From Verticillium longisporum (Eukaryota > Ascomycota > Sordariomycetes > Glomerellales > Plectosphaerellaceae), in NCBI GenBank assembly GCA_019188255.1, contig JAETXT010000011.1, positions 2,852,001-2,916,000 on the forward strand: a stretch of 64,000 nucleotides of DNA, given 5' to 3'. Position 1 is the first letter of the stretch; each line of letters opens with the position of its first letter. The notes under the pieces were generated by a model that saw only the letters and a list, made by a program, of their open reading frames with translations, made no database searches and had not been told where the DNA came from. A program made the position numbers and the translations under genes. Shown here in pieces: positions 22,955 through 34,300 of this stretch.

Positions 22955-23796
22955 TCAAGCAGACTGGCAGCGGTGTTAGCGGGACGTGGTCTCAACATCG
23001 TGCGGGGTTGCGGTGGCAGTGGTTCGTTCGAAACGATGCCCCCACGCTACCCCTGGTGGATGATGCTCACCTTGACGGCGTACTTGCGCTGAGGGAAGTG
23101 CTGCGTCTTCTTGCGCTGCTTCTCGGTGACCCTCTCCGCGTCGGCCTTGGACAGCCTGCGGCGGATGGCACGGGTCTGCTTCGCGCGGAGGTCGAGGGGC
23201 GCGTACTTCTTGTTCTTGTAGAAAAGGCGGAGCTGGTGGCGTTGCTTGGCGTTGATGACGGTCAGGACGCGAGCGATGGACTTGCGGATGTCTCCACTAT
23301 ATTCCGAGCCGTGGTCAGCGATGAGTTCCCCCGTGCGGTATTGCCTCCCTCCACGGAGGAGTACCGTCCTTGGAGAGAGCAAAACTTGAGAAAGAGGGCG
23401 GAGCGTACATCTTGTTGAGCTTGGAGCCGGAAGAGGTGATCTTCTGGATGCGAAGCTGGCCGAGCTCAGTCTTGAGCTCGCCGAGCTGCTTCGTCAGGTC
23501 CTCCTTGTTCTTTCCCCACAGCTGGGCGGCCTTAACCTTGGATGTCGACTGATTCATTCTCGTTAGCGAAAAGGGTTCCTCTGGACGCTCGCGAGTTATG
23601 TGCAATGTGTATGTGTATGTGCGTGGTGGTCTTTGGATTTTTTTTTCCCTCTCCCCCTTCAAGATTTGTAGACAGGCGCGGGGCGGATCGTGAAATCGAG
23701 GGTTGCGGGTTCGGCAGGAAAGTCGATCGAGACGAGTTCGCGGGTCGGGTGGAATTGTGGAAATCTGCTTCAACAGCAAGGCAACGGACTTACCAT
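22955..23796 (-). CDS. RPL35: 60S ribosomal protein L35 (uL29)
   Basis: Large-subunit protein beside the peptide exit tunnel. Four exons are inferred: 23796-23794 (the ATG alone), 23548-23409, 23296-23071 and 22963-22955. They join to 125 residues, the usual length. Family sequence is clear: [64 protein letters not shown] and [10 protein letters not shown]. Exon 1 is only the start codon (CCAAGATG|GTAAGT), a layout known for ribosomal protein genes in filamentous fungi. An alternative ATG in the intron would give MNQSTSK, but it overlaps the AATCAG acceptor and is less likely. The last 9-bp exon (Ser, Ala, stop) rests on a GTGAGC donor and a GCTAAC...CCAG acceptor. Reading through that donor would instead add SIIHQG-like residues, which do not fit the family. 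Confidence 0.9.
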
Positions 23797-24216
23797 CTTG
23801 GCCAGAGACACGGATTGATCACTGAAGGACGGGGGTTAGTGGTGAGTCTCGTGATGTCGGGAACTGGTCGTCGTCAAGGCTGGCAAGGCAAGTCTGAAGT
23901 CGGAGTCTGGCGAAAAGAGATTTTGCCCTGCCCTAATTGTGCGCTGCGGGTCGGTGCGGGCGGTACGTACTGCAGGGTGTGCGTGTCTGAGTGGGCGGTT
24001 GTGGTGCCGGGGTTTACGCGGGTTCCACACACAAGCGTCACGTGTCTGAGGCTGGTGACGGCAGATCTCGAGGCGACTTAGGTAATCATTCAAGATGCAC
24101 GGTCCACGTGAACGACGCACCCTGCCTCGGACCCGGAGGCGGCCAACACCAGACGTCAATGGTCTGGCTTAGCCTTTGGCCACTTGTAACCCTCGCATAC
24201 GTATACAGACATCATC
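23797..24216. promoter_or_regulatory. Divergent promoter region, RPL35 / GOS1
   Basis: The 420 bp between outward-facing starts. Ribosomal protein promoter elements were not recognised with confidence. Confidence 0.45.
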
Positions 24217-25033
24217 ATGGCAGCGAACTCTGGAAACACGGGCTGGGCCCAACTACGTCAGCAGGCGCGAAGTCTGGAGAGTCAGGTTTGTCGGGAATTC
24301 TCCTCTGTGTGCTGGTCTTGTCCACTGACGCCGATCAGACCGAGACACTATTCCACACCTACTCCCAGTTCTCGACGGTATCGACCATCCCGCCCAAGCC
24401 GACAGAAGACGAACGAACGACCGAGGCAAAGCTGCAAGATGTGCTCGAAAAGGTCCGTCGCGCAGCGCATGCTTTTCAGCGGGACGAGCTCACCAAACTA
24501 ACCTTATTCATCAACAGCGCGAATCTGTCGTCTCCCAGCTGACCCGCCTCCTCGAGTCGGACCCGACCCTCACCTCCTCGGCCCTGAAGCAGAACAACCT
24601 CTCGCTCCTTCGCGACAAGCTCGCCGACCACAAACGCGACCTCGTACGCCTCCGGGCGACCCTCTCGCAGGCCCGCGACCGCGCCAACCTCCTGACCAAC
24701 GTCCGCTCCGACATTGACGAGTACAACCGCGCCAAGCAGCAGCAGGACCCCGGTGCCGCCGAGGCCGAGTACATGCTCGCCGAGCGCTCGCGCATCGACA
24801 ACAGCAACTCGATGGCCGACAGCGTCCTGAGCCAGGCCTACGCCGTGCAGGACAGCTTCAACCTGCAGAGGGAGAGCCTCGCGAGCATCAACCGCAGGAT
24901 CACGCTCGCCGCGAGCCAGGTGCCCGGGATCAACTCGCTCATTGGGCGGATATCGGCCAAGAAGCGACGGGACGGCATCATCATGGGGGCGTTCATCGCT
25001 TTTTGCTTCCTGTGCTACTGGTTCATCCTCTGA
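24217..25033 (+). CDS. GOS1: Golgi v-SNARE Gos1 (GS28 family)
   Basis: Exons 24217-24285, 24339-24452 and 24518-25033 join to 232 residues. Gos1 is a Qb-SNARE acting in intra-Golgi and retrograde transport with Sed5, Ykt6 and Sft1. The start MAANSGNTGWAQLRQQARSL matches the family N-terminus. The middle is coiled-coil, the SNARE motif occupies roughly residues 140-205 (ESLASINRRITLAASQVPGIN), and a C-terminal tail anchor (MGAFIAFCFLCYWFIL) ends the protein without a lumenal tail. Introns are 53 and 65 bp with clean GT-AG ends, and both keep frame. Confidence 0.92.
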
Positions 25034-25441
25034 AGGGACACGAGAAGGGGGGTTCCCTTTTCTTCCTGGCGCGCGTTGTAGATCTGGTTGTAATGAGCAA
25101 GTATGCTGCTGCTTTGGTGCTTTTTGAAGGGGAAAAGACTATAGCATGTTGGGATCGGGGTAAAGGGTTTGCGAGGGCGTTGGGTGTTTGTGGTTTCAAT
25201 ACACACACACAGAGACACACATCCTGGATGTATCATGCGTGTTTCCTTTTTACTTATTTGACAGTGTTGTACAAGTATGCTAGGTACATTGTGGGAGGGG
25301 AAAGATGGGAGGGGAAAGATGGGAGGGAAAAAGATGGAAGAGGGTATATCTATCTACCAACCAACAGAAACAGCCGGCCACGGCCAGGCATTGATGAGAT
25401 CTGGCGCACTTTTAACATGAAAGGACATTATTGCCCGCCCA
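25034..25441. other. Intergenic between converging genes, with short tandem repeat
   Basis: 3' flanks of GOS1 (+) and ATP10 (-). Contains a GGGAGGGGAAAGAT repeat at about 25291-25340 and a CA-repeat near 25200. No gene. Confidence 0.6.
25291..25340. repeat. Tandem repeat, GGGAGGGGAAAGAT unit
   Basis: Three imperfect 14-bp copies in the shared 3' flank of GOS1 and ATP10; purine-only on the + strand. Confidence 0.7.
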
Positions 25442-26581
25442 TTAGATCTGCCCCGCCGCCTTGAGGGCGCGCAGGTCCTGGCGGTCCCGCTCCACCTCAT
25501 CGAGGACGGTCCTCGCGCTCTTGACGAGGCTCGCCAGCTCGTCGGGCGTGGCGGCGGCGCTGGCGGCCCAGCGGACGCGGCACAGGTGGTCGACGAGGTA
25601 GACGTAGCCGACCTTGCTGTTGAGCAGGCCGATGGCCTCGCTGATCTCGGGGGAGACGGCGCGGCGCACGAGAAGGTAGCGGCCCCATTCGGAGGCGGCG
25701 AGGCGGCGGCGCAGGCTGCCCATGAAGAGGCCGACGAGCCAGGCCTTGAGCGCGTTGTCCTCCATGTTGAGGCGCACGAGCTGCAGGCGGTCGCCGCCGG
25801 CGCCGGCGAGCAGGGCGTGGAGGGCGGGGTTGGCGGCGGGGGCGAGGAACGAGTCGGTCTGGTCCTCGGCCCAACGGGCCTGGGACAGGGCGACGATGGA
25901 CGTCTTGCCGTGCAGGACGTTGGTCGTGGCGCGGAAGCGGCCGTGCTCGGGGTCGAGGGTGTCGCCGACAAAGTTGGGGAAGAAGAGGGAGACTTCGGCT
26001 TTGAAGGGGCGCGGCGGCGCGAGGAAGGACTTGCCGTTCTCGAACTTGAGGTTGCTCCAGTCGCGGAAGTAGGGGCGGGCCATCTGCGCCTTTCTGTGTG
26101 TGTGTCTCTCTCGTCAGTAGGCTGAGGCGGCATGGAAGGGCCACGATACGATAGAAGAAAGAGGTCGGGCCTGGAGGAGCAGGGCAACGGAGTGAACGTA
26201 CAGCTGCCGGCGACGGGCGAGGTGCTTGTCGTAGTTGACAAAGTCATCGCGGCGTTCCTTGATGGTGCGCGGGTCGTAGCCAGAGTTGTCGTTGGGGTGA
26301 GGAGGGCCTGGCATGCCGATGGGACGAGGCAGAGGCTCGGGTGTGAACGTGTCGAGACGGGCGCCATAGGAACGAGGGGCTTTGATGGCGGCACCGGGAA
26401 GCTCTGGCTTGGGCTTTTGCAGGGGGACGGTGCCCACCGGCGCAGATGGGGATGAGGGCGTTGAGGGTAACGGCGCGGGCTTCTCGGCGAGGCGGCGGGC
26501 GGAGGTCGTGAAAAGGCGCTGCTGCCATTGGCAGAGGGAGCAAGCGACGAAGCGCCGCGGGTTCACGAGTCGTGAAGCCAT
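25442..26581 (-). CDS. ATP10: Mitochondrial F1Fo ATP synthase assembly factor Atp10
   Basis: Exon 1 (26581-26202) and exon 2 (26093-25442) join over a 108-bp intron to 343 residues. Atp10 assists Fo assembly by chaperoning Atp6 at the inner mitochondrial membrane. The N-terminus (starts MASRLVNPRRFVACSLCQW) is basic, Arg-rich and lacks acids, as a mitochondrial presequence should. A Pro-rich linker leads into the conserved domain: KAQMARPYFRDWSNLKFENGK, SLFFPNFVGDTL, TNVLHGKTSIVAL, NMEDNALKAWLV, VSPEISEAIGLLNSKVGYVYLVD and HLCRVRWAASA. The intron joins RRRQL to KAQMARPY in frame; starting at the internal Met of MARPYF would lose the targeting signal. Confidence 0.92.
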
Positions 26582-27465
26582 GGTAGGCGTCGCGATGGGG
26601 AAGGTAGATGGATGACGAGCTCCGAGCTACGAGCTACGAGCGATCAGCCGTCGTGCTTGGGGACGTTGAGGAGCGCTGGGATTTTCCGGCAGAAAATTGG
26701 GGCGCACTACAGGAGCCAATTGGCCATTCTTTCTGGTCTATCAGTCGTGAGCTACGGCTATGGTCACATCGCTACACAGTGAGACAACAAAGAGTTCACG
26801 ATATGGGACCATCATGATGCTTTCCCATTTGAGCAACGAATCCATCAGGGTCAAGTCTTCCAAACGTGCCCTCAGCCGATGTACGATGTAGCAGGTCAGC
26901 AGGGGAGGGCCGGCTCCGGGCGGGTGCCGGGCGGCGGGGGTGGAGATTGGTGAAGGCCGACGTAGGCCGCGCGCTGCTGTAGTGTGCCGTACAGTCCAGG
27001 TGTTGGGATGCGAGGTAGGGCCAGACCAAGAAGCCAGAGATGCGAAGTGAAGTGAACGTATTTAACATCAGTCATGGCTAAATTTCTGCTTCTGAGAAAT
27101 CTTGGCCCAAGTTTCGAGATCAAGACATCGAGATCAAGGCATCGAGATCAAGGCATCGAGATCAGACATCGACCACCTCATCGTCCACTAAAGCATACCG
27201 CAGTCCCGCCTACGCGGGGGCGCCCTGGCGCTACTGGGAAGTGGATGCGGAGAAAGGCGCTGCCAAAAGGTAAAGCCGAGGGTCTCTTCGTCTCCCCCGC
27301 CAGACCGCCAACACCGCGGATAGCCGCATCCTCGAGAAGGCAGATAGGTCCTCTCCCCTGCCTTTTGTTGGGCGACCTCGAAAAAAAAAAAAACCAATCG
27401 CCTTGCTCGTTGCTGTTTGTCCTCCTTGTCATTGAGATTCCTCGTCAACAGCATCAACCGCCAAC
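26582..27465. promoter_or_regulatory. Divergent promoter region, ATP10 / branched-chain E2
   Basis: About 880 bp between two nuclear genes for mitochondrial proteins. It contains a GAGCTAC repeat near 26617-26640, a four-copy CGAGATCAAGGCAT repeat at 27115-27168 and an A-run near 27380. No gene recognised. Confidence 0.5.
27115..27168. repeat. Tandem repeat, CGAGATCAAGGCAT unit
   Basis: Four 14-bp copies (the first with A for G, the last shortened by one base) about 300 bp before the E2 start codon. Confidence 0.8.
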
Positions 27466-29018
27466 ATGTTCCTGTCCAAGTCTATGAGGACGCGGTGGAG
27501 CGCCTCCAAAAGCGTCGCCCGCCTGGCTGTGGCAAGCAGAGCCGGCCTCTACCCCTCCTCCTCCAACACATCTTCTTCGCCTTCGACGAGGCCCTTCCAC
27601 AGCTCTCGACCGCTGCGCCTTGTCAAGCCTGTGCTGCTGGCCGACATTGGCGAGGGTATGTTCGAGACCTTTAGCCTACCCTCCTCGTAAGACCTCCACT
27701 GACTTGACAACGATGCAGGTATCGTCGAGTGCGAGGTCATCCAGTGGTTCGTCGAGCCCGGCGCGCGCGTCGAGGAATTCTCCCCTCTGTGCGAGGTCCA
27801 GAGCGACAAGGCCTCGGTCGAGATCACGAGCCGCTTCTCCGGCGTCGTCAAGAAGCTGTACTATGAGGCTGGCGACATGGCCAAGGTCGGCAAGGCCTTT
27901 GTCGACATTGACATCCAAGGCGGTGCCAAACAGGAAGATCTCGACACGCTGATCGCTCCCGAGGCCGTCGAAGAGAGGCCGACGCCGAGCGTGCCTCAGC
28001 CAGAGCCAGCATCTGCGCCAGCGCCGGCAGCAGCAGCAGCAGCACCAGAAACCCCAAAGCCAAAGGGCAAGTGCGCCGCGCTCGCGACGCCCGCCGTCCG
28101 ACACTTGTCCAAGGAGCTCAGGATCGACATAGCCGAGATTGACGGCACTGGCCGCGACGGCAGGGTGCTCAAGGAAGACATTTACAAGTTTGTCAAGACA
28201 CGCGAGGCCGCGCCAGCAGCAGCAGCAGCACCACCACCACCACCACCGGCAACGCCTCGCAGCGCCCCCCCGGCGCCCCTCGTCGAGACCCGCGTCCCGC
28301 TGACGAACACGCAACACCAAATGTTCAAGTCGATGACGCGGTCCCTCGCGATCCCCCACTTCCTCTACGCCGACGAGGTCGACTTTACCTCGCTCGTCGA
28401 GCTCCGCACCCGCCTCAACCGCGTCCTGTCGACGCAGCCGCAGCACCAGGACACGAGCGTGGCCAAGCTCTCCTACCTGCCCTTCATCATCAAGGCCGTC
28501 TCGCTGACGCTGCACCAATACCCCGTCCTCAACGCGCGCGTCGACCACCCGGCCGACCCGGCGCAGAAGCCCGCCCTCGTCATGCGGCCGCAGCACAACA
28601 TCGGCATCGCCATGGACACGCCCTCGGGCCTCCTCGTGCCCGTCATCAAGGACGTCGCCAACCGCACCCTCCTCTCCATCGCCGCCGAGCTCGCCCGCCT
28701 CCAGTCCCTCGCCCTCGCCGGCCGCCTGCCCCCCGCCGACATGACCGGCGGCACCATCACCGTCTCCAACATTGGCAACATTGGCGGCACCTACCTCTCC
28801 CCCTCATTGTCGAGCGCGGGGTCGCCATCCTCGGCATCGGCCGCATGCGGCCCGTCCCCGCCTTTGACGACGCCGGCCACATTGTCAAGAAGCACGTCTC
28901 CAACTTCAGCTGGTGCGCCGACCACCGCGTCGTGGACGGCGCCACCATGGCCCGCGCTGCCGAGGTCGTGCGCCGCCTGGTCGAGGAGCCCGATGTCATG
29001 GTCATGCACCTGAGGTAA
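27466..29018 (+). CDS. Branched-chain 2-oxo-acid dehydrogenase E2 (lipoamide acyltransferase), frameshifted
   Basis: This is the core acyltransferase of the mitochondrial complex that oxidises Leu, Ile and Val keto acids. Exon 1 (27466-27655) carries a basic presequence (MFLSKSMRTRWSASKS) and the start of the lipoyl domain; a 63-bp intron follows; exon 2 starts at 27719. The lipoyl domain has the lipoylated Lys in QSDKASVEI. Next come an Ala/Pro linker, a peripheral-subunit-binding domain (LATPAVRHLSKELRIDI and GRVLKEDIYKFV), a second linker and the catalytic domain (MFKSMTRSLAIPHFLYADEV, PSGLLVPVIKDV and TGGTITVSNIGNIGGTYLSP). At CCCCC (28799-28803) one base is missing. Restoring it gives IVERGVAILGIGR and the active-site DHRVVDG, ending at TAA 29016-29018, 496 residues in all. 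As printed, the frame ends at 29013 in nonsense sequence and lacks the catalytic His. Length and linkers fit branched-chain E2 rather than pyruvate E2. Confidence 0.9.
28799..28803 (+). other. Frameshift site in the branched-chain E2 gene (CCCCC)
   Basis: Upstream frame reads GGC ACC TAC CTC TCC CCC. One further C makes the next codons CTC ATT GTC GAG CGC, the conserved LIVERG that leads to the active site. Confidence 0.85.
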
Positions 29019-30599
29019 AAGAGGGCCCTTTTTTTTTTCTCGTCAGCGCGGTCGTCGGGCTCGAGACATGCCTCGTTTCTTGCTCGCCTTCTCCACGCGA
29101 GTGTTTCGCAAGAGACAGATGCGTTTCTTTGCTTGCTTGCTCCACCAAATGTTGCGCGAGAGAGAGACAAGAGGCGGAAACAAAAGGCTAGGCCTGTGCG
29201 AGAGCAGACGCCCTGTCGTTTTGCCTGAGAGAGTCCGAGAGGAGAACCACCATGTGGCGCGTTCGTCTGCGCATGTGCCTGTGTGCACGCGTGTGTTTGT
29301 GTGTGTCGGCGTCACACCCACCTGTATGGGGCGCCCTGGGGCGGGGAAGGGGAGGGGGGCGGAAACAGAGGATTGCGGGGAGGGTGGCCATTGCACGGCC
29401 CCTCTGCGCAGAGGAGAGAAAAGAGACGATTGCATCATGAGAGGAAAGATAGATAGACAGACAAGGGGAGAAACGGGAGGCTGTGGCCAGGCGAGGCGAG
29501 GCGAGACAAGGCGAGGGAGAAAAGATGATGACGGGTGGCCGAGAGCGAGCCTGGCCGCCGCCGCCGCCGCCCCTCGATGCGCATAGCTGTAGACAAAATT
29601 GGAATCGCAGGCTGCAGATGGTGTTGTTCCATTTCTGCACGCGCAGTGAGGCAGAGGTCGCTGCCCCTCTCTGCTGACGGTGACATGCAAACAAACCCAT
29701 ATTCATGCCGGCCACCTGCGTCTTGACCGGTTCTCGCTAACGTGACCAACCTGCATGGGCACGCAACGGTCGGTTGACTACGCCCCCTCACCGGTGTATG
29801 GGGAAAACTGGGAGCACGGGGGTGCGCCAGATAGACGGGGTACCTCATGTCGCAGGTATCGGCCTCCAAATGCGCGACGCAATGCGACGTACCCCGAGTC
29901 TGCAGCCAGCTCAATCAGTCACCAGTCCCGCCAATGTGCGACATGTCATTTGTCCGATGCCATGAGAGGGATCCAAGTAGTATTTGCCGCCGCCTTGGAC
30001 TGGGCTGAGTCGTGAGGCCTCTCCAACGAACCAACCCAAGGGTCCAAACCAGCAGCACCTGGCCTGACCTGGCCTGTCCTGACCTGGCCTGTCCTGACCT
30101 GGCCTGTCCTGACCTGGCCTGTCCTGTTCTGCCCTGCTCTGTGTCTCGTAATACAACAAACAAACACACCATACAGTTATGCCGTGCCACGTCGTGCCTG
30201 CCAGCGCAGCCCTGTCTGGCGTTCCTGCGCGATCCTGCACTGAAGACCTCGTGACCGTGACGATGATGATTGATGACGTCCCCCCTCCAACATGTTGTTC
30301 CTCGACCTTCCATTACACAGTGTAACCCGACTTGCGTCGAGCCTCCACATGACCATCCGAAGGGGGATCTTCGTCGGCAACGTCGCTTCTCGACGCCAAC
30401 CCAATCGCCGAATGCAGCCCTGGACTCCCGAACCCTTTGCAACGCCTTGTCCGTCTGGGACCCTTAGCCTTTTTGGCACCCAAAACTCCGAGCTCCCACC
30501 CAACAGAAAGAAAGCATGAAACCTGATTTGTGTGTGCTACACGCCACAACTAAGCCTGTGATGTCCATGTCCATGTCCCATGTCGTGTCTCGTCGTCCA
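29019..30599. other. Intergenic between converging genes
   Basis: About 1.6 kb of 3' flanks of the E2 gene (+) and gluconokinase (-). It has GT-rich and purine-rich tracts and a 15-bp tandem repeat. Open frames up to about 170 codons are low-complexity and overlap on both strands; none looks real. Confidence 0.55.
30066..30125. repeat. Tandem repeat, four perfect copies of GACCTGGCCTGTCCT
   Basis: Four identical 15-bp units in a row, with degenerate CCTGxxCTG units continuing to about 30140. Each unit contains the CCTGxCCTG theme, so it folds poorly but is prone to slippage. Confidence 0.9.
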
Positions 30600-31331
30600 C
30601 TACTGTTGCTCTTCCTCCATTATGGCTGTCACCCGGTTGAGTGCGTCCCGCTTGACTTCTTCCATGGTCCGGCTGACGTCCACCGAGATGACATCCCGCT
30701 CGTCCGCCTGAGGAGGCTCCAGGATGCTGAATTGACTCGACACCATGTTCGCGCCCATGTAGTGGTTCTGTCGCCTCTTGACGCGTTGCAGGAGAACGTT
30801 TTCGTCGGCGTCTAGGTAGATGAAGTGGATCAGCAGCGAGTGGTCGTAGTAGCCAGCCACACGGATGACGTCTCGGTACTTGCGCTTGAGCGCGGAGCAG
30901 GTGAGGACCACACCATCGGAGCCATTGGCGAGCTGGCGGCGAGACTCTTCGCGGAGCGCGGTGAGCCAGTCCCAGCGGTCCGCGTCGGTCAGCGGCGTGC
31001 CGTTGGCCATCTTGTCGATGTTGGCTTCAGGGTGGAACTACACTGATAGTTAGAAAGTGAAACATAGCAGCTTGCAGACTGTTGGACATACGTTGTCGCC
31101 CTCCACGTAGGGGACCTTCAAGGACGAGGCAATGTGCTCGGCAACGGTGGTCTTGCCGCATCCCGCAGGTCCCGTGACGAGCCAGATGTGGTGATATTTA
31201 TTGTCCAGGTTTCCATTGACATGCCCAGACTTGCTCGATTTCAGAGGAACAGAAGACTGGTTCGACATGCCGCCAGCCCGACTTGTCGGTTGTTGTCCGT
31301 TAAGGTGTCCAGGAGCGTCGTAGGAAAGCAT
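30600..31331 (-). CDS. Gluconokinase (thermosensitive GntK type)
   Basis: It phosphorylates D-gluconate to 6-phosphogluconate, feeding the pentose phosphate pathway in the cytosol. Exon 1 (31331-31092) and exon 2 (31037-30600) join over a 54-bp intron to 225 residues. The P-loop is GPAGCGKTT in HHIWLVTGPAGCGKTTVAEH, followed by VPYVEGDNFHPEANIDKMANG, the gluconate-binding region conserved in the family. TPLTDADRWDWL, LTCSALKRKYRDVIR and FIYLDADENVLLQRVKRRQNHYM follow in standard order. The ATG at 31331 is the first in frame; the open frame continues a little upstream without an ATG. It gives about 55 residues before the kinase core, longer than usual, so a later Met (GGMSNQSS) is also possible. 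Confidence 0.9.
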
Positions 31332-34300
31332 TATGCCGAATGTTTCTGATGAGGTGGGAGGGTTGATTCGGCTCGTTGGAGCAATAATTTGCAATTGTTG
31401 ATCGAATTCAAACTGATTATTCGAGTTGAGGCCTGGCGACGGAAGTGAAGATGCAGAGAGTTTGGCAGCGTTAACCTTAAAAGCAAAAAATGTCGAGAGA
31501 CAAGTGAATCCGATTCTTGGGCGTTCGAGATGGCTTTCGCAAGGTATAATCAGTATGACGTTGAAGGGAAGAAGACCTTCAGTTAGCCTCGTAGGTGGGA
31601 ACGCCGTTGCTTTAATAGTTGTGTAAGTGAAGCAAGCATGACCAGCAACTGACGGGGTCGGAGAGAGGGGGGTCTATTCGTGAAAAGAAATGGGACGGAG
31701 AAAGCCCCCAAGCGCTTCACTCTCGGGGGAACAGGGGGCGAAGGGTGTGCCGATGTGACAACACTGGGTACGGCCAAAAAAACGTTCGCTAGAACTTTCA
31801 CCAGCTCAGGTGGTTTGTGCCTGAGCGGTGGTTGTGGTCGGGTCCCTTGTCTCTCTTAGGGGAGAAGAGGAAGGGGGGGGGGGAATCGATCGAGACAAGT
31901 TGACCCCGTCGTGGCTGGAATTCTGAAGTAGCAGATTTTCGGGTTTCGACCAGTGACCCAATGAGCGCCCAAAGCGGCCCCAACTTGGAAAAGCCGGTCA
32001 CTTAGTCGGGGCTTCCGGGGGCCCAGTCTGATGGGGGTGTCAGAAGTAGCAGCCTGGTAGGCCGTGGTACCGCCCCAGGGGCCACATGTACCCCCAACTC
32101 GAACCAGGGTATGGTCGTCATCTGGTTTTCGGGGATGGGGTCGGCGTGGGATGTTCAGGAGACGAGGCGGGGCATAGGGGCGGGCCCCCTGCGCGTGAGA
32201 GTGAGTGGATGGTATTCGAACAGACGGACGGCTCAATGTTCTGGCGGTGACAAGTGTGATTGATGGGCTTGACTGCAAGAAATCCGGGGAAGCCAGTGAT
32301 GAGGAGGGCCAATCTATTTGCAAGACATTCTTCCATTGCTTGTTTCATTGTCCAAACAAGCAAGTCCGGCCACCAGAGTCCGATGATGGGGTTGAGCTGT
32401 CACCTGCCGTAATAGAGGGTGTTTGCCAGCGACTGAGACACACTGTTCCGCAAGTTGGGGGTCTTTCGGCGGAGAAGACTTGATTGGGAGATGGCGTTCG
32501 GGCACGTACTGGAAACCAAGTCCAGGATGGGGGAGAAACAGTCGGTCTGATGCCTGGAGCCCTGGAAATTCTGGCCCTAGGTGGACAGGACAATTCGTGG
32601 ACCGAGGCGTGGGCTCAGCGACTCCCTACCCCAACAGCAGCACGGCGCAGGCATCAGACGATGACGACGGCGACGGCGACGGCAGGCAAGCAGAGTGTGC
32701 TTCGTAGTCGTGATACTCAGCGCCCGCGACAAGCGACGCGCCTTGGCCAGAAGATAGAGAGAGGGAACCAGGACTGGAAGAGGTGATAAGCCGGGGGCGA
32801 GCTGAGATGCTTTCGGCTGGCGGGGACTGTGAAAGAATGAGCACTGCTACCAGGTGCTGCAGATTTCGAAGGCCTCGCTCGGGCTTCAATTGTGGGGGGG
32901 AGGGACATCAAGCTCAGCCAGGCAAGTACGAAAAAGGCGGACAGGGCAGACAGGGAGGAAGGGATGAGTGAGGGGTGCAGCTGCAGGCTGCATCTGTCTG
33001 CATCTGCTATGATACAGCGGGGTCTAGGGTGCCACTGCCAGGCGCTGGGGAAAAAGGGCAAATGCGCAACCCAGCGTGCAGGAAGGATCACCGGGGGACG
33101 CCTTCCAAGCCTTCCAGCTTCCAAGCCTTCTTCCCTGCAACCCATCCCATCCGTCTCGGGTAGCGTGGTTCTGCGTGGGGGTAAAAGTATTCGGACACGG
33201 GGGCCACGCCACTGTTTGCACCCCCCAAGCACCGCCCTTTGCCTTCGTTTCCCCAACTCCCCCGTTCCGTTGTCACCAGCTCTTGGGTCTGGATCGGGGT
33301 CCGGGTCTGGGTCTGCGGCTGACTTGAATGTGCTGCCCTGTGTGCTCATCACACGCGACCTCGGGGCGATGCAGCGGGCGGCAAGAAATCCCACGCAACA
33401 ATTCTCCGAAATGTCAACGATGGGCAGCTGTATTTTCTGAATCTGACACGAACTCCATACACATGTTTCTTGCACGACGCATCACTTGACAGCTGGTCAT
33501 GAATGGGTGATTGTTCGCATCGCAACAGGGCTGCCACGTGCCGCTGTTTGGGGAAGCCTCCAGACAAACCCGAGGTATTGGATGCTTCCAGTCATTCCTT
33601 CAGGTCATTTCCGTCGCTGTCCGTCTTTCACGCCAGCCAACAAGAAATAGAAGGGTACAGACTCTCTCCACAGTGTACTTTTGCATTCATCCCTTCATTA
33701 CATCATGCCCTCCTCGATGTGTCTCCGGCTGGCCGCATGCATCATTGTTCAGTAGTCCTCTTGTCTCCTTTTGTTGCTGGACTGAGCCGAGCCGAAGAAG
33801 AAGCAAAGGGTATCCGGACTCGTTGAAGTAGACCCCCCCCCCCCTCCAAACCTTTCGACAGAGCTGAGCCCGCCCAGGCTGGAGCACCTATGACGGTGAG
33901 CACCGCCAACCATGACCTAATGGTTGCCCCAAGATGGGCCATGTTGTGGAAGGGATCCTTGTCGCAGCCCTGCAGCTGGACTTCGAACCAAGGCCACGAG
34001 TTCGTAGCAAACCTGAGGACGCCCCATTTCCCATTCCCTGGCTTCGGCTCGGCTGGGGATCCGGCTGGCTGGCAATGGGGGGCCTCTGACGCGGGACTGT
34101 TTGGTCTCATGTACCTGGGACTTTTCCTCCTTTGACCCCCCCATCCTCTCCATAGATTGTCGCGGTCTAATCCGCGAGACCCGGCGAGCCCTCCCACGCT
34201 GCCAATCAAGCAATCAATGTGTCGTGCGTCGTGAGTCGCGGTATTCTTTCCGGGATCCAGGTTGTCTCCGCAAGCCTCCGCTTCGCCCCCCATTGACCCC

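Noticed and set aside
33940..34040. tRNA-like B-box (GGTTCGAAGTCC on the - strand)
   Set aside because: The flanking bases do not form a T-stem and no A-box or acceptor stem is present.
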